Part shown: positions 37,551 to 49,400 of the stretch, piece by piece
Numbering within the stretch: position 1 is the first letter of the stretch
Layout: each line of letters begins with the position of its first letter
Source of the DNA: Membranipora membranacea
Taxonomy: Eukaryota; Bryozoa; Gymnolaemata; Cheilostomatida; Membraniporidae
Reading direction: 5' to 3'
Assembly (NCBI GenBank): GCA_914767715.1
Contig: OU612069.1
Span: 21,637,387 to 21,701,386 of the forward strand
Length of the DNA stretch: 64,000 bases
Translations under genes and position numbers: made by a program
Notes under the pieces: generated by a model
Databases searched by the model: none
Seen by the model: only the letters and a program-made list of their open reading frames with translations
What the model was told of the DNA's origin: nothing

Positions 37551-37726
37551 ACAAGTGATGACAAGTGATGACAAGTGATGACAAGTGATGACAAGTGATG
37601 ACAAGTGATGACAAGTGATGACAAGTGATGACAAGTGATGACAAGTGATGACAAGTGATGACAAGTGATGACAAGTGATGACAAGTGATGACAAGTGATG
37701 ACAAGTGATGACAAGTGATGACAAGT
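37551..37726 (+). repeat. Minisatellite, 17 perfect 10 bp units
   Basis: ACAAGTGATG is repeated 17 times without a change (37551-37720), then ACAAGTC. It starts at the last codons of transporter copy A. Perfect identity suggests recent expansion or active turnover. The unit length is not a multiple of three. Confidence 0.95.
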
Positions 37727-37739
37727 CCTGTAAAATTAT

Positions 37740-39560
37740 ATCATGTACTGTAGTTCATGGTCACCACATACATTCTTTCCCAGTTTTCTGTTTTCAATAA
37801 TAAAATAACATGAGTGTATCATTCTGGAAATCAGACATATTGTCTTACGCTGTTGACTTCGAGGAGCCGGTGAATCTTTTCTGCACATGTATCGTGTGGC
37901 TTTACAATAATAGGTTGTATGTGCCCTCTAGGTACCTCAATATTTCCGCTTTTTGACCATTCACTCATGCATCTGACATGGAATTGGAAATTACTTGTGT
38001 TGTTACAGGATTTGAATAACAAAATAACAAATTACAGAGTTCAAGAGAAAGCAGCATATATTTAATGCCAAATTTGTTCTAATAGCATGGTTATATCACT
38101 GTGTGGAAATTTCCTGCCTCAATGACTTCTGACTCTGAGGTTAAGGTGTCTTTTCTGTTGTAAATAGTGTTATTGCTTTGATCATTGCTGTGTAGGTATG
38201 CATATGCCATGAACACAATAAAATCAAAAACAGTAATATTATGTTCACCGTTTTTTTTCTCGCTTGTAACAACACTTGGTAATTATTTATGGTGCAGCCT
38301 GGATAGAAGTAATACAACTAAAGCTGTTATTGTGAACGGGATATATATTTTCAAGTCAGGGGTTCCCAGCATAACTTCCAGTACGTAAAGACTTCATTAT
38401 TTGATAACTAGTAATGGAGATATGATTCAAGACAACCAAATGTGACTGCACTATGTCAGTGTGCCGATCAAATTACTAGGGTGATGATTAGATGATTAAC
38501 ACACATGCATAACTTTATAACTCTCTCAATTAACACTAACTAAACTAATGCAAAACTATCTATCTATTTAGTATTACAAAAAGGATATGAAAAGAGGATG
38601 TCATATGACTTCAATGAAATCATAAAAAAAAGTAGGCAATCAGCATGTGATAAATAATTAGTTCACACTCAAAAACTGGGCAAAGCGCAACCACACCGAG
38701 CAGAATACAGCCCATCAGTTGGTCATTGTTAATGTAATAAATGCGTGTTTAAAGGTTATTATTTCTGCCACTGGAATTGAATAGGAAATGGTCATTATAA
38801 TGTTCCCAGTGACAACCAGATGGGTCTTTGTGATAACCTGATACATGACAGGTGATGGCTGTTACACAATATTCCTATAATACTCAAACTTTCTTGCAAA
38901 TACAACGATATTTTATATCTCCATGATGGTCGTTGAATTTGACATCCACAACTTTAAATTTGAGTTATATCTCATAGTAGCGACACTTTCAGCTTATAAA
39001 AAGTCTTAGTGTAGTCAATAGGAAGATGTTCAGAGGTATTCACAATAACTAGTCTTGATCGCATGGTTCATTATAGTGCAGGCTCTGATTAGTGGTGCGC
39101 AATAATAACATACATGCTGTGTTGATACACAACTTCACATGTCTAGCATAAAACTCTCATTTTGTCAAAGTAACATCTAATTACAAATTTCCAACAGCTT
39201 GATCAAATTTTCAAGCACATGTAGCAATAATAACTAACCAAACTTCACGCGGTAAGCAGTGCTTTAGTTGGTCCACTGATTTCAGTCAGGAGAAATTGAC
39301 TGTTCATGATGCATGAGCAAACAGTATTACACTATGAGAGACATCTAAATATACAAGGGGTGCTGTGTTACAGACTTCATTTTGCTTGGGGCTGGGAGAC
39401 AACACTGTTGTGTGTTTGCGATGAATGTATGATGATCAAAGAGTTGAGACGTGGATTCAAACCTGTTCTGGATAGATGCGAAGTGAAATAGAGTCTAAAA
39501 CTCCTACTCTTTTATTTTCCAATCTTTTGTGAAACTAGTAATCTGTTTGAATTCAATAAC
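37740..39560. other. Intergenic region between transporter copies A and B
   Basis: No exon seen. 38,070-38,200 (GCATGGTTATATCACTGTGTGG, then TCTGAGGTTAAGGTGTCTTTTCTG) is duplicated downstream of copy C at 47,575-47,655, so the duplicated unit includes flanking DNA. Confidence 0.55.
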
Positions 39561-39569
39561 ACTAACGTG

Positions 39570-41646
39570 ATGGCAGACAGCAGCAGACCGAAATACTTCT
39601 GGTTGATGCTTGCTGCCGTTCTTACATCTAGCTTCCTCTGTGGTACGCTGACATATGGAGGTATAGCTGTGCTTACTAATTTCTGGACAATGAGATTTGC
39701 GTTGCAGCCTGACGTGGTTGCTTGGGCTGCTTCAACCAACGGAGGGGCATTTATGTTGACAGGTATGTTCAACCATCTCACTGAAGTTATATTTATGTTA
39801 CATGTTTATGTTTATATATATATTTGATATATTATAAAAGAAGAAGGTGTTAAATATTTTGTCTCCCATAGGTTGAAAGACATCAACAAATCTTAAACAA
39901 TTAAAGTTTCCCTATCCGCAGCTGCATTTATAATATTGTGGCAGCAGGAAATGGATTCCACAGCTAATAATATAATATAATAAATTAATATATAATATAA
40001 TATATAATTAAAATAATATAGTACAACTACAATCTCTCCATTCCAGTTTTCGGTACCAGCATCCAGAGGCAATTCCTTTGCAGTCCTTTAATCGCATGTT
40101 TTTATTATATTTTATCAATTTTCCCTAATTTCATCGACTGTTTAGGCCCACTGAATGCTATGTTGCTAAGAGCGATCGGATTATGGAGGATACAGATAAT
40201 AGCAGCGGCTGTTTCTCTTATGGGGTGTTTTGCTCTCGCATTATCAACAGAGTTCTGGCACGTCATCATCTGCTATGGAGTTCTTCAAGGTAAGTAAACA
40301 AGATATGAGCGATACACAGGTAGTGAGTTTTGAAGGAGACATCATTGGTTAATGTCGGTGGAAAAATGGAAAAACTGACCGCTGTCCAATTCGATTTTGA
40401 TCAACACTAAAAATGAATTACCTAATAATTAGATGAAGACCACACTGATGGTCTTTTAATAATTTTGAGAAAAGACCAACACTTGTGTTTGTCACATTAC
40501 ACTCTGGTTTAATAACTTATATTATCAACTGATTCCAAAAGTCAAATTTAAGTGATGTATTATTTTACAGGTTATGCAGCCTCAATACTACACCTAGCTT
40601 CAACTGATGCTGTGAATATCTACTTTACAAATCACAAAGATAAAGTGTTCGCTGGACTTATACTGTCTTTTGGAATAAGCATTTGGGTCTCACCAACCCT
40701 AATGGAGTTGCTGATCGACGAGTTGTCTTATGAGTGGACTCTGATCATATTTGCGTTGCCTAATATTTTGTCGGTTCCGACAGTGCTTCTTTACTACCTC
40801 ACAATATTCAAGGATGGGAAGGCAAATGAGGAGGGTGAACAACTGATAGATTCTGAGGCGCATCAGTATGGTACAAATGAGCATGATGCTCACAAAACAG
40901 CTGACATTGACAATGCTGAACTTGCAAAAGATAGTGAAGAAAGTGTGAACAAAACATCCAACCTTTCCGATGACACAGGGTCGAGTAAACTAGCTGATCA
41001 AAAAATGGAGACTGCCGGACCTGCTACAGCAAAATCCATTCTCAAATCACACATTTATGTCCTGAGTGATCCAGTTCTTCTAGTGATACTATTTTATTTC
41101 CTTGTTGGAGGGATCGGGGAGTCTGGATTTCATACATTCCCTGTCAGCTTCGCAAGACAGTTCGAAATTCTGACTTTGAAGGAAGCAGCATTAGGAATCA
41201 CATTGACAGGAATGGCAACATGCTTAGGCTGTCTCACCATAGTCATTATATCTAACTGGAAATATGACAAATTTGCAATGGCCTTAATAAGCATGCTCAT
41301 GCTTGGATGCTCATTGATGGTTGTTGGTTTTTCTCGATCCAAATGGTTAATGTACCTAGCATTTGGTGTATTTGGATACATGGATGGTTGTTGGATTTCT
41401 AATGTTGCCCCATGGATATCAACATACTTCAATGAGAGCGAGTTTCTGACTGTCAGGATGTCTTATGTTTTCTTTTTCAACGGATTAAGTTCTGTCATTG
41501 GTCCGATTGCTGGTGGTTACTTCATTAAAGGTGTGGGATTGGAATTTGTATACTATTTCTATGGGGCTACATGTTTATTCGGAGCAGTCATTCTCTTTCC
41601 ATGTTTTCTAAAAGTAAAACTGCATAAATCAATTTTAACAGCTTGA
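39570..41646 (+). CDS. SLC16-like (MFS) transporter, copy B, complete (470 aa)
   Basis: Probable plasma-membrane transporter of the monocarboxylate-transporter-like MFS group. Exons: 39570-39762, 40146-40289, 40571-41646; GT-AG throughout, phases agree, and 471 codons end in TGA. I chose ATG 39570 (MADSSRPKYFW); copies A and C begin at the equivalent place. About 12 membrane segments lie in two halves of six, split by a long acidic hydrophilic loop (about residues 200-270). Conserved parts among the copies include GPLNAMLLRAIGLW, GYAASILHLASTDAVN, KSHIYVLSDPVLLVILF and VSFARQFEILTLKEAALGI. It is the only intact member of a three-gene array. The substrate is not predictable. A poly(A) signal AATAAA lies at 41738. 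Confidence 0.88.
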
Positions 41647-41737
41647 ATATCATAATTTCTAACAAAAAACATATTGGTTCAAATTATCATGAGTATTCTA
41701 TTACCATGTGTCACAGTTTGATACACAACTCATAAAA

Positions 41738-41743
41738 AATAAA
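41738..41743 (+). terminator. Candidate poly(A) signal of transporter copy B
   Basis: AATAAA lies 92 bases after the stop codon of the intact transporter. It is the first canonical signal downstream. Confidence 0.45.
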
Positions 41744-41749
41744 TAGAAG

Positions 41750-43800
41750 TCACAGATATCTTTTAAACCATAGCTCTAGACAGGGCTTTTTATGTATCTA
41801 ATAGGTTTTCTATGGTGCTCTACATCACTATTTCAATAATAGTTAATAAATTAGTTCCCTTTGTATACATAATTTAATCAATAAAAGTTGGGCTTATTAC
41901 CCAGCACTTTGAAAAGGAAGTGAGGCACACCCACCTGAGATTCACGTGAATTAGTTAGTTAGTTAAATCTTTTATTTCATGTAATATTGAACCTCAAAAT
42001 TACACGAAGGAACTAAAAAAGGCCTATTTTGAAGGCAAATGTGTACATAGAATGTGATATTCAATAACAAAAAATATATAATAAAATGTTCTTCTAGGCT
42101 ATTTTGAAATATATGTGAGAATTCTAATGTGTTATTATGCTGGTGGTGTGAGATGACGAGATGATGGGTGGAGCACCTGAGGTGGTTTGTTCGATTATCT
42201 GGCAGATACGGCTCAACTGATTATATGTATATGTAAATATATATTTATATAATATAGAATTTTTTTTTTTTTTTTGGAATGACAGGGCTATATGAAAATA
42301 TGAAAAGGCTGGCTTCGTGATTTTGACAATTGAATGCCCACGTGCTTAGCCCCTCGCCATTTTAGACTAGGACATAGGGGTACCCAACCTTTCACGTGAA
42401 TTATGACGCCATAATTATAGTCTTAATGGAGGATTCAATGTGAGTGACCTGAAAAACTTGCCTAATATCTTCAGCTAATTTGATTAGATCCTTGGGATGG
42501 ATCCTTCACCCAGCCTTCCCAGTGAGTAAGAACACATCAAAGTGGTACCTTACACACCTATTCCAACATTTCACCCCATGAATCTCTTGCAATCACCCCT
42601 AAAAGGGAGTGTTATTTACTGTGTTGCTTTTTCGTTCCTTTTATAAGCTCAATTCTAATTAGCCAATTTATTCATGGCCTGAGAATTGTAAAATCCTAAT
42701 CAAAACATTTCAAACTATAGAGTGATAGTTTCTATCAATTATGTTACCTGCTTAGAATATTTGAGCCAACTTAAACTGTGCTTTTAGAATCACATGAGTA
42801 ATATACGAGTTTGTATATATATATATATATATAGATATATGAGTTTATACAAATTGTTGCTCACAGAAAATTTTAGAAAAAAGATTTTTTTATAATCAAA
42901 CATTGCGCAAACTCCAAAAAGCTACTAGGGACTGAGCTCGATGTCAAATGAAAATTGTGAGAATGTCTATTGGAAAATACAGCTCCCTGATTGGAGAATG
43001 GTGAGTTGAAAATGCTATTCTAAGAATAGTACAATTCAATGGCTAACAACCTATAACGACAGTTCTGATTATGCGGTGCACACGAAACTTTTCAGATTTC
43101 AGATAAGACATTCTGTGGGTGTATACCCTTGCACCTCCTTGCTTCAAAGCAAGGAGTTGCATGGGTATAACCCATTATATTAGTATGTAAACATACGACA
43201 ATTATAACATGCTTGTCGCGCAAGAGGCCTAAGTTCAAATCTCGTTGAAGACAGATTTTATTTACACATCATCTCTTTTACTACTTGGTGGTTTAACTTG
43301 TTTTGTTTTGGTACCAACTTATTACTACATGCACCCACCACATCATTAAATTTTATCACCTGGATTATCTCTCTCTTAGCTTTCAAGCTTCAGCGGCATA
43401 GCGTGGCTGAGCGGTTGGAGTGATTGATCAAGCAAGGAGGGAGCATGGGGAGGACCCCTTATTTTTATATAATATATATAAATATAACACAATTATAACG
43501 CATTTGTTGCGCCATATTCTATGGCTGTTTTCACTGAAAATCATTTGTGGGGGAGTTCTGACACATAATAGGACAATGATACTCAGGCTGTCTACCTCAT
43601 AGGTGGCATGCAAAGAACAGCAATTTTAATTTTAACTTATGACAACATCGCCAATCGGCCATCCATCATAAACTCAATCAATAACCTGAGTGTATATCAT
43701 CCACACCCCTGAAGTTTTGTGGCATTTATTATCGCATCATGTCTAGTTATTTTTTTGTGTGGACAATTCTAGGGTGATCTGATTTTTATGTTAACTTGCA
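41750..43800. other. Intergenic region between transporter copies B and C
   Basis: No exon seen. Contains a T run (42260-42275), a TA microsatellite (about 42,813-42,840), a palindrome at 43,117-43,174, and TTCACGTGAATTA repeated at about 41,941 and 42,391. Two tRNA-like scraps (GTTCAAATCTCG near 43,235; GCGTGGCTGAGCGGTTGG near 43,400) are too incomplete to call. Confidence 0.5.
43117..43174. repeat. Imperfect palindrome, 28 bp arms
   Basis: Arms 43117-43144 and 43147-43174 are inverted copies with a few mismatches, with a perfect inner CTCCTTGCTT / AAGCAAGGAG around CA. It shares TATACC and AAGGAG words with the hairpin at 13,229. Confidence 0.6.
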
Positions 43801-44524
43801 AGATGACAGACCAAGAAAGACCAAAGCACTTGTGGCTGATGCTTACAGCATTGTCTATATCTATGTTCCTATGAGGTGCACTGACATCTGGGGGTATTGC
43901 TGTGCTGACTAATTTCTGGACTAAGAGATTTGCGCTTCAACCTAATGTCGTCACCTGGGCAGCTTCAATCAACGGAGGGGCATTCATGCTCACATGTATG
44001 TTTATAATTTTCCTTTCACTAATCTGTTACATGATGGTTAACCACATCTACCAGCATATATTTATGATGTGAAACACTGCTCCGCTTTTTCCAAAATTGG
44101 ACATTCACCTTGATATTGAATTGTTGCCAGAATTTATTTTTGCCGCATCACTAGAGAAGACTGAACAACATCAAGAAATGTTCTATCCACAGCTGCAGTT
44201 ACATCATTGTGGCAGCAGGAAGATTAAACAGCTTTCAATATAGTGTGCCAAAAATATTTCGATTCAGTACCAGAATCCTAAGAAGAGGTTATTATTTTAG
44301 GGTCCTTCAATCACATGATTGTATTATATTTGATCAATTTATCTAATTTGATTGATTGTTCAGGCCCACTTAGTGCTATGCTGTTGTGAGCGATAGGATT
44401 ATGGAGAATACAAATTATCGCTGCTGTTGTGAGCCTCACTGGGTCTTTCAGTCTTGCATTCTCAACAGAGTTCAGGTAAATCGCCATCTGCTACGGATTC
44501 CTACAGGGTAAGTTTAAAGTCATA

Positions 44525-44665
44525 GAGTAGCTGACCGGGAGTGGGTTACAGGTCATGGGCCAGTCACCGATAGGGAGTGGTTGACAGGCCATGGGCCAGT
44601 TACTGACCGTGAGTGGTTTACAGTCCATGAGTCGGTCACTGACTGATAGTCGGTCACGGGTCAGG
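44525..44665 (+). repeat. Minisatellite in intron 2 of transporter copy C
   Basis: About four imperfect units of roughly 36 bases based on CTGACCGGGAGTGGGTTACA followed by GTCATGGGCCAGTCA. Units differ by several substitutions. It begins just after the donor site of exon 2. Confidence 0.65.
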
Positions 44666-45362
44666 AGTAAGACATAAATCAAAAGCTATGAAGTAGGACT
44701 GGCCAAATCAATATTTTTCTACTTATTTAATAGGGTTTTTCTAGGATCTTAGTTATTATGCATTGTAATGATAGACTTAATGTGAACTGTCATTATCCAG
44801 TTGTTCACTCATCATGATTGTTGACTCAAGTTCATTCACTTGTTTGACGGCGACAAACTGACACTGATTTCTCTGTTACAAGTTGTTTTTAATGCTAGAG
44901 AAAGAACCCAAGAAACAACAATCCCCATTGAAGAATATCTGTTACATTTATCAAATACACTCCTGTTAATCAACTAATAAAATTCAATCCATAAGGTCAA
45001 TCTTTATTTGTTTTACACAGGTTATGCAGCCTCGATACTTCATCTGGCTTCAACTGACACTGTGAATATGTTCTTCACGAGCTACAAAGATAAAGTGTTT
45101 GCTGGACTCATACTGTCCTTTGGATTAAGTATGATGGTCACACCGACACTTATGGAGCTGCTGATTGATAAGGTGTCTTATAGATGGGCTCTAATCATCT
45201 TTGCATTGCCAAACATTGTGTCGCTCCCCACGGTGCTACTTTACTACCTCACTATACACAGGTATGGGCAAGCATGTGAGGAGAGTGAACAACTAACGGA
45301 AGCTGATGAGAAAATTCAGTATGGTACTAGTGAGAGCGAAGCTGATAGCGCTAACAAAACAG

Positions 45363-46044
45363 TTAAAGGGATAATACACTTCTGATCTCTGTTTGGCAGC
45401 CAATGGAGTACAGAAAAATGTATGTACATACAAAAACTCCTTATTTGTAATTCAAAACCCCTCGTTCTGCTCAAATGTGCATTCTGAATTGTAGTTGTGC
45501 ATCTCCAACAAGAAATAAGACAACTAACAGAATTGCTTGTGATCTGAAAAAAGCTGATTTTGTGAGCAGTTGTGTGCTCCTACCTCTTGGTTAGTGTTTC
45601 AATTGTCCAGATACTCAAAGTGTGCATGTGCAATAAGGATGACCTTTTGACTTTAGCTTGTTATTTTCTAACAGCCCAGCCTAACACTTTTATTACCATA
45701 ACCGGATATGGTAATAAAAGTGTTAAGCTGGGCTGTTAGAAAATAACAAGCTGAAGTCAAAAGGTCATCCTTATTGCACATGCACACTTTCAGTATCTGG
45801 ACAATTGAAACACTAACCAAGAGGTAGGAGCACACAACTGCTCACAAAATCAGCTTTTTTCAGATCACAAGCAATTCTGTTAGTTGTCTTATTTCTTGTT
45901 GGAGATGCACAACTACAATTTAGAATGCACATTTGAGCAGAACAAGGGGTTTTGAATTACAAATAAGGAGTTTTTGTATGTACATACATTTTTCTGTGCA
46001 TCATTGGCTGCCAAACAGAGATCAGAAGTGTATTATCCCTTTAA
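45363..46044. mobile_element. Palindromic MITE with TTAA target duplication
   Basis: Two 334-base arms (45367-45700 and 45707-46040) are near-identical inverted copies around the six bases ACCGGA. The ends read AGGGATAATACACTTCTGAT. TTAA flanks both sides (45363-45366 and 46041-46044). TTAA duplication is the hallmark of the piggyBac and Kolobok superfamilies. There is no transposase frame, so it is non-autonomous. It interrupts the hydrophilic-loop codons of exon 3 in transporter copy C. Confidence 0.9.
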
Positions 46045-46844
46045 GCGAGACAGTGTGGAACTTGTGAGGGAGGGCGAGAGAAGAGCAGAAGGTATGACTG
46101 ACCTCTCTGCAGAGTCCATGGGCCGAAGCGTCGCTGAACAAACATCAGACAATACAGAGCCTACCAACCTCAAACCCATTCTTAAATCACACATCTATGT
46201 CCTGAGTGATCCAGTCCTTCTAGTGATACTCTTTTATATTCTCGTCGGAGGGATCGGGTAGTCTGGATTTCATACATTTCCTGTCAGGTATGCAACGCAG
46301 TACAAAATACTGACTTTGAAAGAAGCAGCATTGGGAATCACAATGTTAGGCATATCAACATGCTTAGGCTCCGTGACAATAGTGGTTATATCTCAATGGA
46401 ACTATGACAAATTTGCAATGGCCTTTTTCAGCATGCTCTTACTTGGATGCATTTCAATAGTTGAAGGGTTGTCCAGGTCTAAATTGTTAATGTACTTAGC
46501 ATTTGTTGCATTCGGATACGTGGATGGTTGTTGGCTTTCTAATGGATCGCCATGGATATCAACATATTTCAATGAGAGCGAGTTTCTAACTGTCAGGATG
46601 TCATATGTTTTCTTTTTCAATGGATTGAGTGCGGTGATTGGTCCGATTGCAGGAGGTTACTTCATTAAGAATGTTGGATTGGAGCATTCATTATCTTTCC
46701 TTGTTTTCTCAAGATTACGCTTAATAAATAACAAGTCATTTAAAAGTATACCATGCAGTTCATGGTCATCGCATACACTATTTCCCTTTTTCTCTACTTG
46801 ATACTTGATACTATATAGAATGTATCCTTTAAAATGCACCTGAG

Positions 46845-46880
46845 TTTGAGCAGCATGAGCAGCATGAGCAGCATGAGCAG
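46845..46880 (+). repeat. Short tandem repeat, GAGCAGCAT
   Basis: Three to four near-perfect 9 bp units (AGCAGCATG) just downstream of the third transporter copy. Confidence 0.7.
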
Positions 46881-47164
46881 TTTTCCTGCACAAGCTTCAT
46901 GTGACGCCGCATTATTTGAATTTATATTCACTGACCAATATATTTTATAACAATAAGGTCAGTGCCCATCGAGCAATAGGAGTTATGGTATAATGATAGG
47001 TACAGGATGCACAATGTAAAAGTATGTGCTAGAAATACTTTTACCCCACAGTGCAATGCAGCTGGCTGGATGAGCCAAACCCTTGTGAGTGGTTTTCACT
47101 TGTGGATTATGATGTGCCAACGGATGGTCGATAATACTTGAGATAAAAACTCATGTTCATTTAT

Positions 47165-47385
47165 AGTCTCGATACCCTGTGATACCGTGGTAGAAACCTT
47201 GTTGTTGTTCAGGTTATTTGTTTCCGGTATCAGTGATATGGGTCTATGACTGTATAAAAAGTGGCACAGGAGCATTTGAGGTCGGATGCCCTTCCTGACA
47301 TCATGGTAATCCTCCGGGGATTGAACACAGGACCTCTCAGTTGGAAGACCCATGTCCTAACCATTTCACCACGGCCGCTCGCTTA
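47165..47385 (-). repeat. tRNA-derived SINE with a conserved LINE-type tail motif
   Basis: Minus strand: GAGCGGCCGTGGTGAAATGGTTAGG (A box), TGTTCAATCCCCGG (B box), then ATGATGTCAGGAAGGGCATCCGACCTC and a body ending in an AACAACAAC-rich tail near 47,200. From memory, a GTCAGGAAGGGCATCCG block is found in SINEs and LINE 3' ends of many fish and invertebrates. The tail here is intact in its core. Confidence 0.7.
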
Positions 47386-47389
47386 ATAA

Positions 47390-49400
47390 TATTTGAGATC
47401 TGGGTGATATAACATGAGACAGGCTAGATCTAAGGCAGATTGTTTCCTCTATGTGCCTCAAATATGTTACTTCCCGCTATCTGAGTTCTATTGGGAGTTA
47501 CTTGTGCAGTTACAGGTTTTAAAAAACTAAATAGTTTGAGGGAGAGTCAATGTCATTGCTGATGTGTTCTGATGGCATGGTTTTATCACCATGTAGACAT
47601 TTCCTTTCTCAATGACTTATTACTCTGAGGTTAAGGTGTCTATTCTGTAGATAGAGCATACAAATATCGGTATGTACAGTGGGCATAGGCCATGAGCTCA
47701 ATATGCCGTCATTCAGACAAAAAATAAATGTACACTCTTGTTTTTCTTGCTCGTACTTACACCGGGATAAAATGTTGTCCAGTAATAGAAGCTTCTATTG
47801 TTATTCATTAAATGATGAACTAGTCAGGGAGATGTATATCAAATAATAGGGTTCCCAGCATATTTTCTAAACATAAGACATCATGATTTAATGATGAAGA
47901 ATGAACACATGACGACTACCAATTTTAATCCTTAACATTCGATATGGTGCTTCATATACATAAAAAAGCCTGAAACCTTCAGACTTTTCTATTTCATTTA
48001 TTGTTAATGCCAAAAGAAATAAATCACTATGTGACTTGGTCGATGAATTCCACAGCTAAAAATATAGGATAGAGTTGTCCAAACCTGAACCTGATATCGA
48101 ATGCCCCATTTGCATAGAGAATAAACAGTTTGAAATAGAAGGGCGATTCACAGACAAAGCTTATCGTATAGATATGTTATGTTATGCATATCTCATTTAT
48201 AGACATGCAAAGGTTTTTGCTGGCAAGACATCCTATATCCGACTTGCTTGTAAAATATAGTATGCACTTACCAGTATGATCACCAAGAGGTTTTTTTATT
48301 TTTTCCTGTAATAGTTTTTAAGGGGAGTTTGAGAGTTGACTACGTTGACCACTCAGTGAAGTTCAAACAAATATGACAGGATTCACAGCACTGCATCATT
48401 CATCTACATCCTGGTAGCGCTAGTAGGCACAACCTTCAATACCTCATACTTAGCTGCAACACTGTCCTCAGCAAAAAGAGCTTTTTTGTTGCCATTGCTT
48501 AGTATTGAATAACTTTTGTTTTGAGTATTCGCTACATGTTGATCCCCCATGGCAGTTTCTTTTTTAGCAAATGGTGAACATCAAGTTACATTAAATGGCA
48601 TTAAAAAGTTATCAATATTCTTCTCTCGCTGCTATAGAGGCAGTAAATCTTAAAAAATTTCTGGTTCGCAGTTTCAGCAATATTGCAAGATTCTGAACGG
48701 CTAAAATCTCAGAAGTCATAGGAGTCTAAAGACTCTTGCAATCCTTCCAATATCAATCTCAGAAGTCTGATGACTTTGGAATTCTCAGATTGGTACAAGC
48801 AATTACGACGTAAAATCTTATTAAGAACCAAGCTGGAACTGAGATTTTGGCTGTATATGTTTTAATTGGACTAAGATTCTTCAATCAACTGCTGCAAGAC
48901 TGCTAGATTGAAATTTAATGCAACTGTGAACTACCAAATCTCATGAGAGGTATGATTCTCGCAATTAACCCTGAGAGTTATTTTATAATCTGGGACACTA
49001 CAAAACCCAAGTTTAAATTTCATTGACAGCTAAGTGTGGGTGGTTCCAATATGACAAACATATTGATCGCTGCCTTGCTAATTGGTAAACAATGAAGTTA
49101 TGCCCTCTATTATTGTGGGAAATCAGAAATCCAATGCAGATCCTGTATTGTGTTCCAGATGCACCTGTACACATACCCAATAAGGTCAATAAGGTCAAGG
49201 TCGCTTAGCGTAATGGCCATGTATTTGATTTCCTGCTTCTAATCTTCCAGATTTTCAGTGATTAAATACACTTAGCTCATGCCTCAGATCTCTAGTCGCA
49301 ACTTTAACTACTATGCGGTAACCGCGGTTGTAAATGTGGAATATTATAAGACTGGGCAACCGCAGAACACCAGGTTACTGGGCACAGTGGCAACAGCTAT
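47390..49400. other. Region with duplicated transporter flank and no firm gene
   Basis: 47,545-47,880 resembles the flank after copy A (38,070-38,390). 48,640-48,900 contains several short inverted words around TCTCAGAAGTC. No exon with both splice sites was found apart from the doubtful RING-like piece at 48,072. Confidence 0.5.
48072..48260 (+). CDS. Doubtful RING-like fragment
   Basis: A plus frame reads ELSKPEPDIECPICIENKQF and runs on without further zinc ligands to a TAA at 48,260. The CPIC pair resembles the first knuckle of a RING finger. The His and the remaining cysteines are missing, so it is a fragment or chance match. Confidence 0.2.
   Translation, partial: ELSKPEPDIECPICIENKQFEIEGRFTDKAYRIDMLCYAYLIYRHAKVFAGKTSYIRLACKI

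Larger units (their letters stand above)
43803..46801 (+). pseudogene. SLC16-like (MFS) transporter, copy C, pseudogene interrupted by a palindromic element
   Basis: Third tandem copy. Blocks: exon 1 43803-43995, exon 2 44364-44507, exon 3 from 45021, split by a mobile element at 45367-46040 and resuming to 46,801. Defects: TGA at 43872 (Cys in the other copies), TGA and TAA in exon 2 (after SAMLL and STEFR), last base of exon 1 changed from G to T, TAG replacing Glu of GGIGESGF at about 46,258, and a loss of about 40 bases near the C-terminus. The sequence around the lesions is still well conserved (KVSYRWALIIFALPNIVSLP, SPWISTYFNESEFLTVRMSY). It cannot make a full transporter. Confidence 0.87.

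Noticed and set aside
37494-37724. Minus-strand frame giving a repetitive 76-residue protein
   Set aside because: It is the translation of the ACAAGTGATG minisatellite.
47165-47385. Possible tRNA gene at the SINE head
   Set aside because: The acceptor ends do not pair and a SINE body follows directly.
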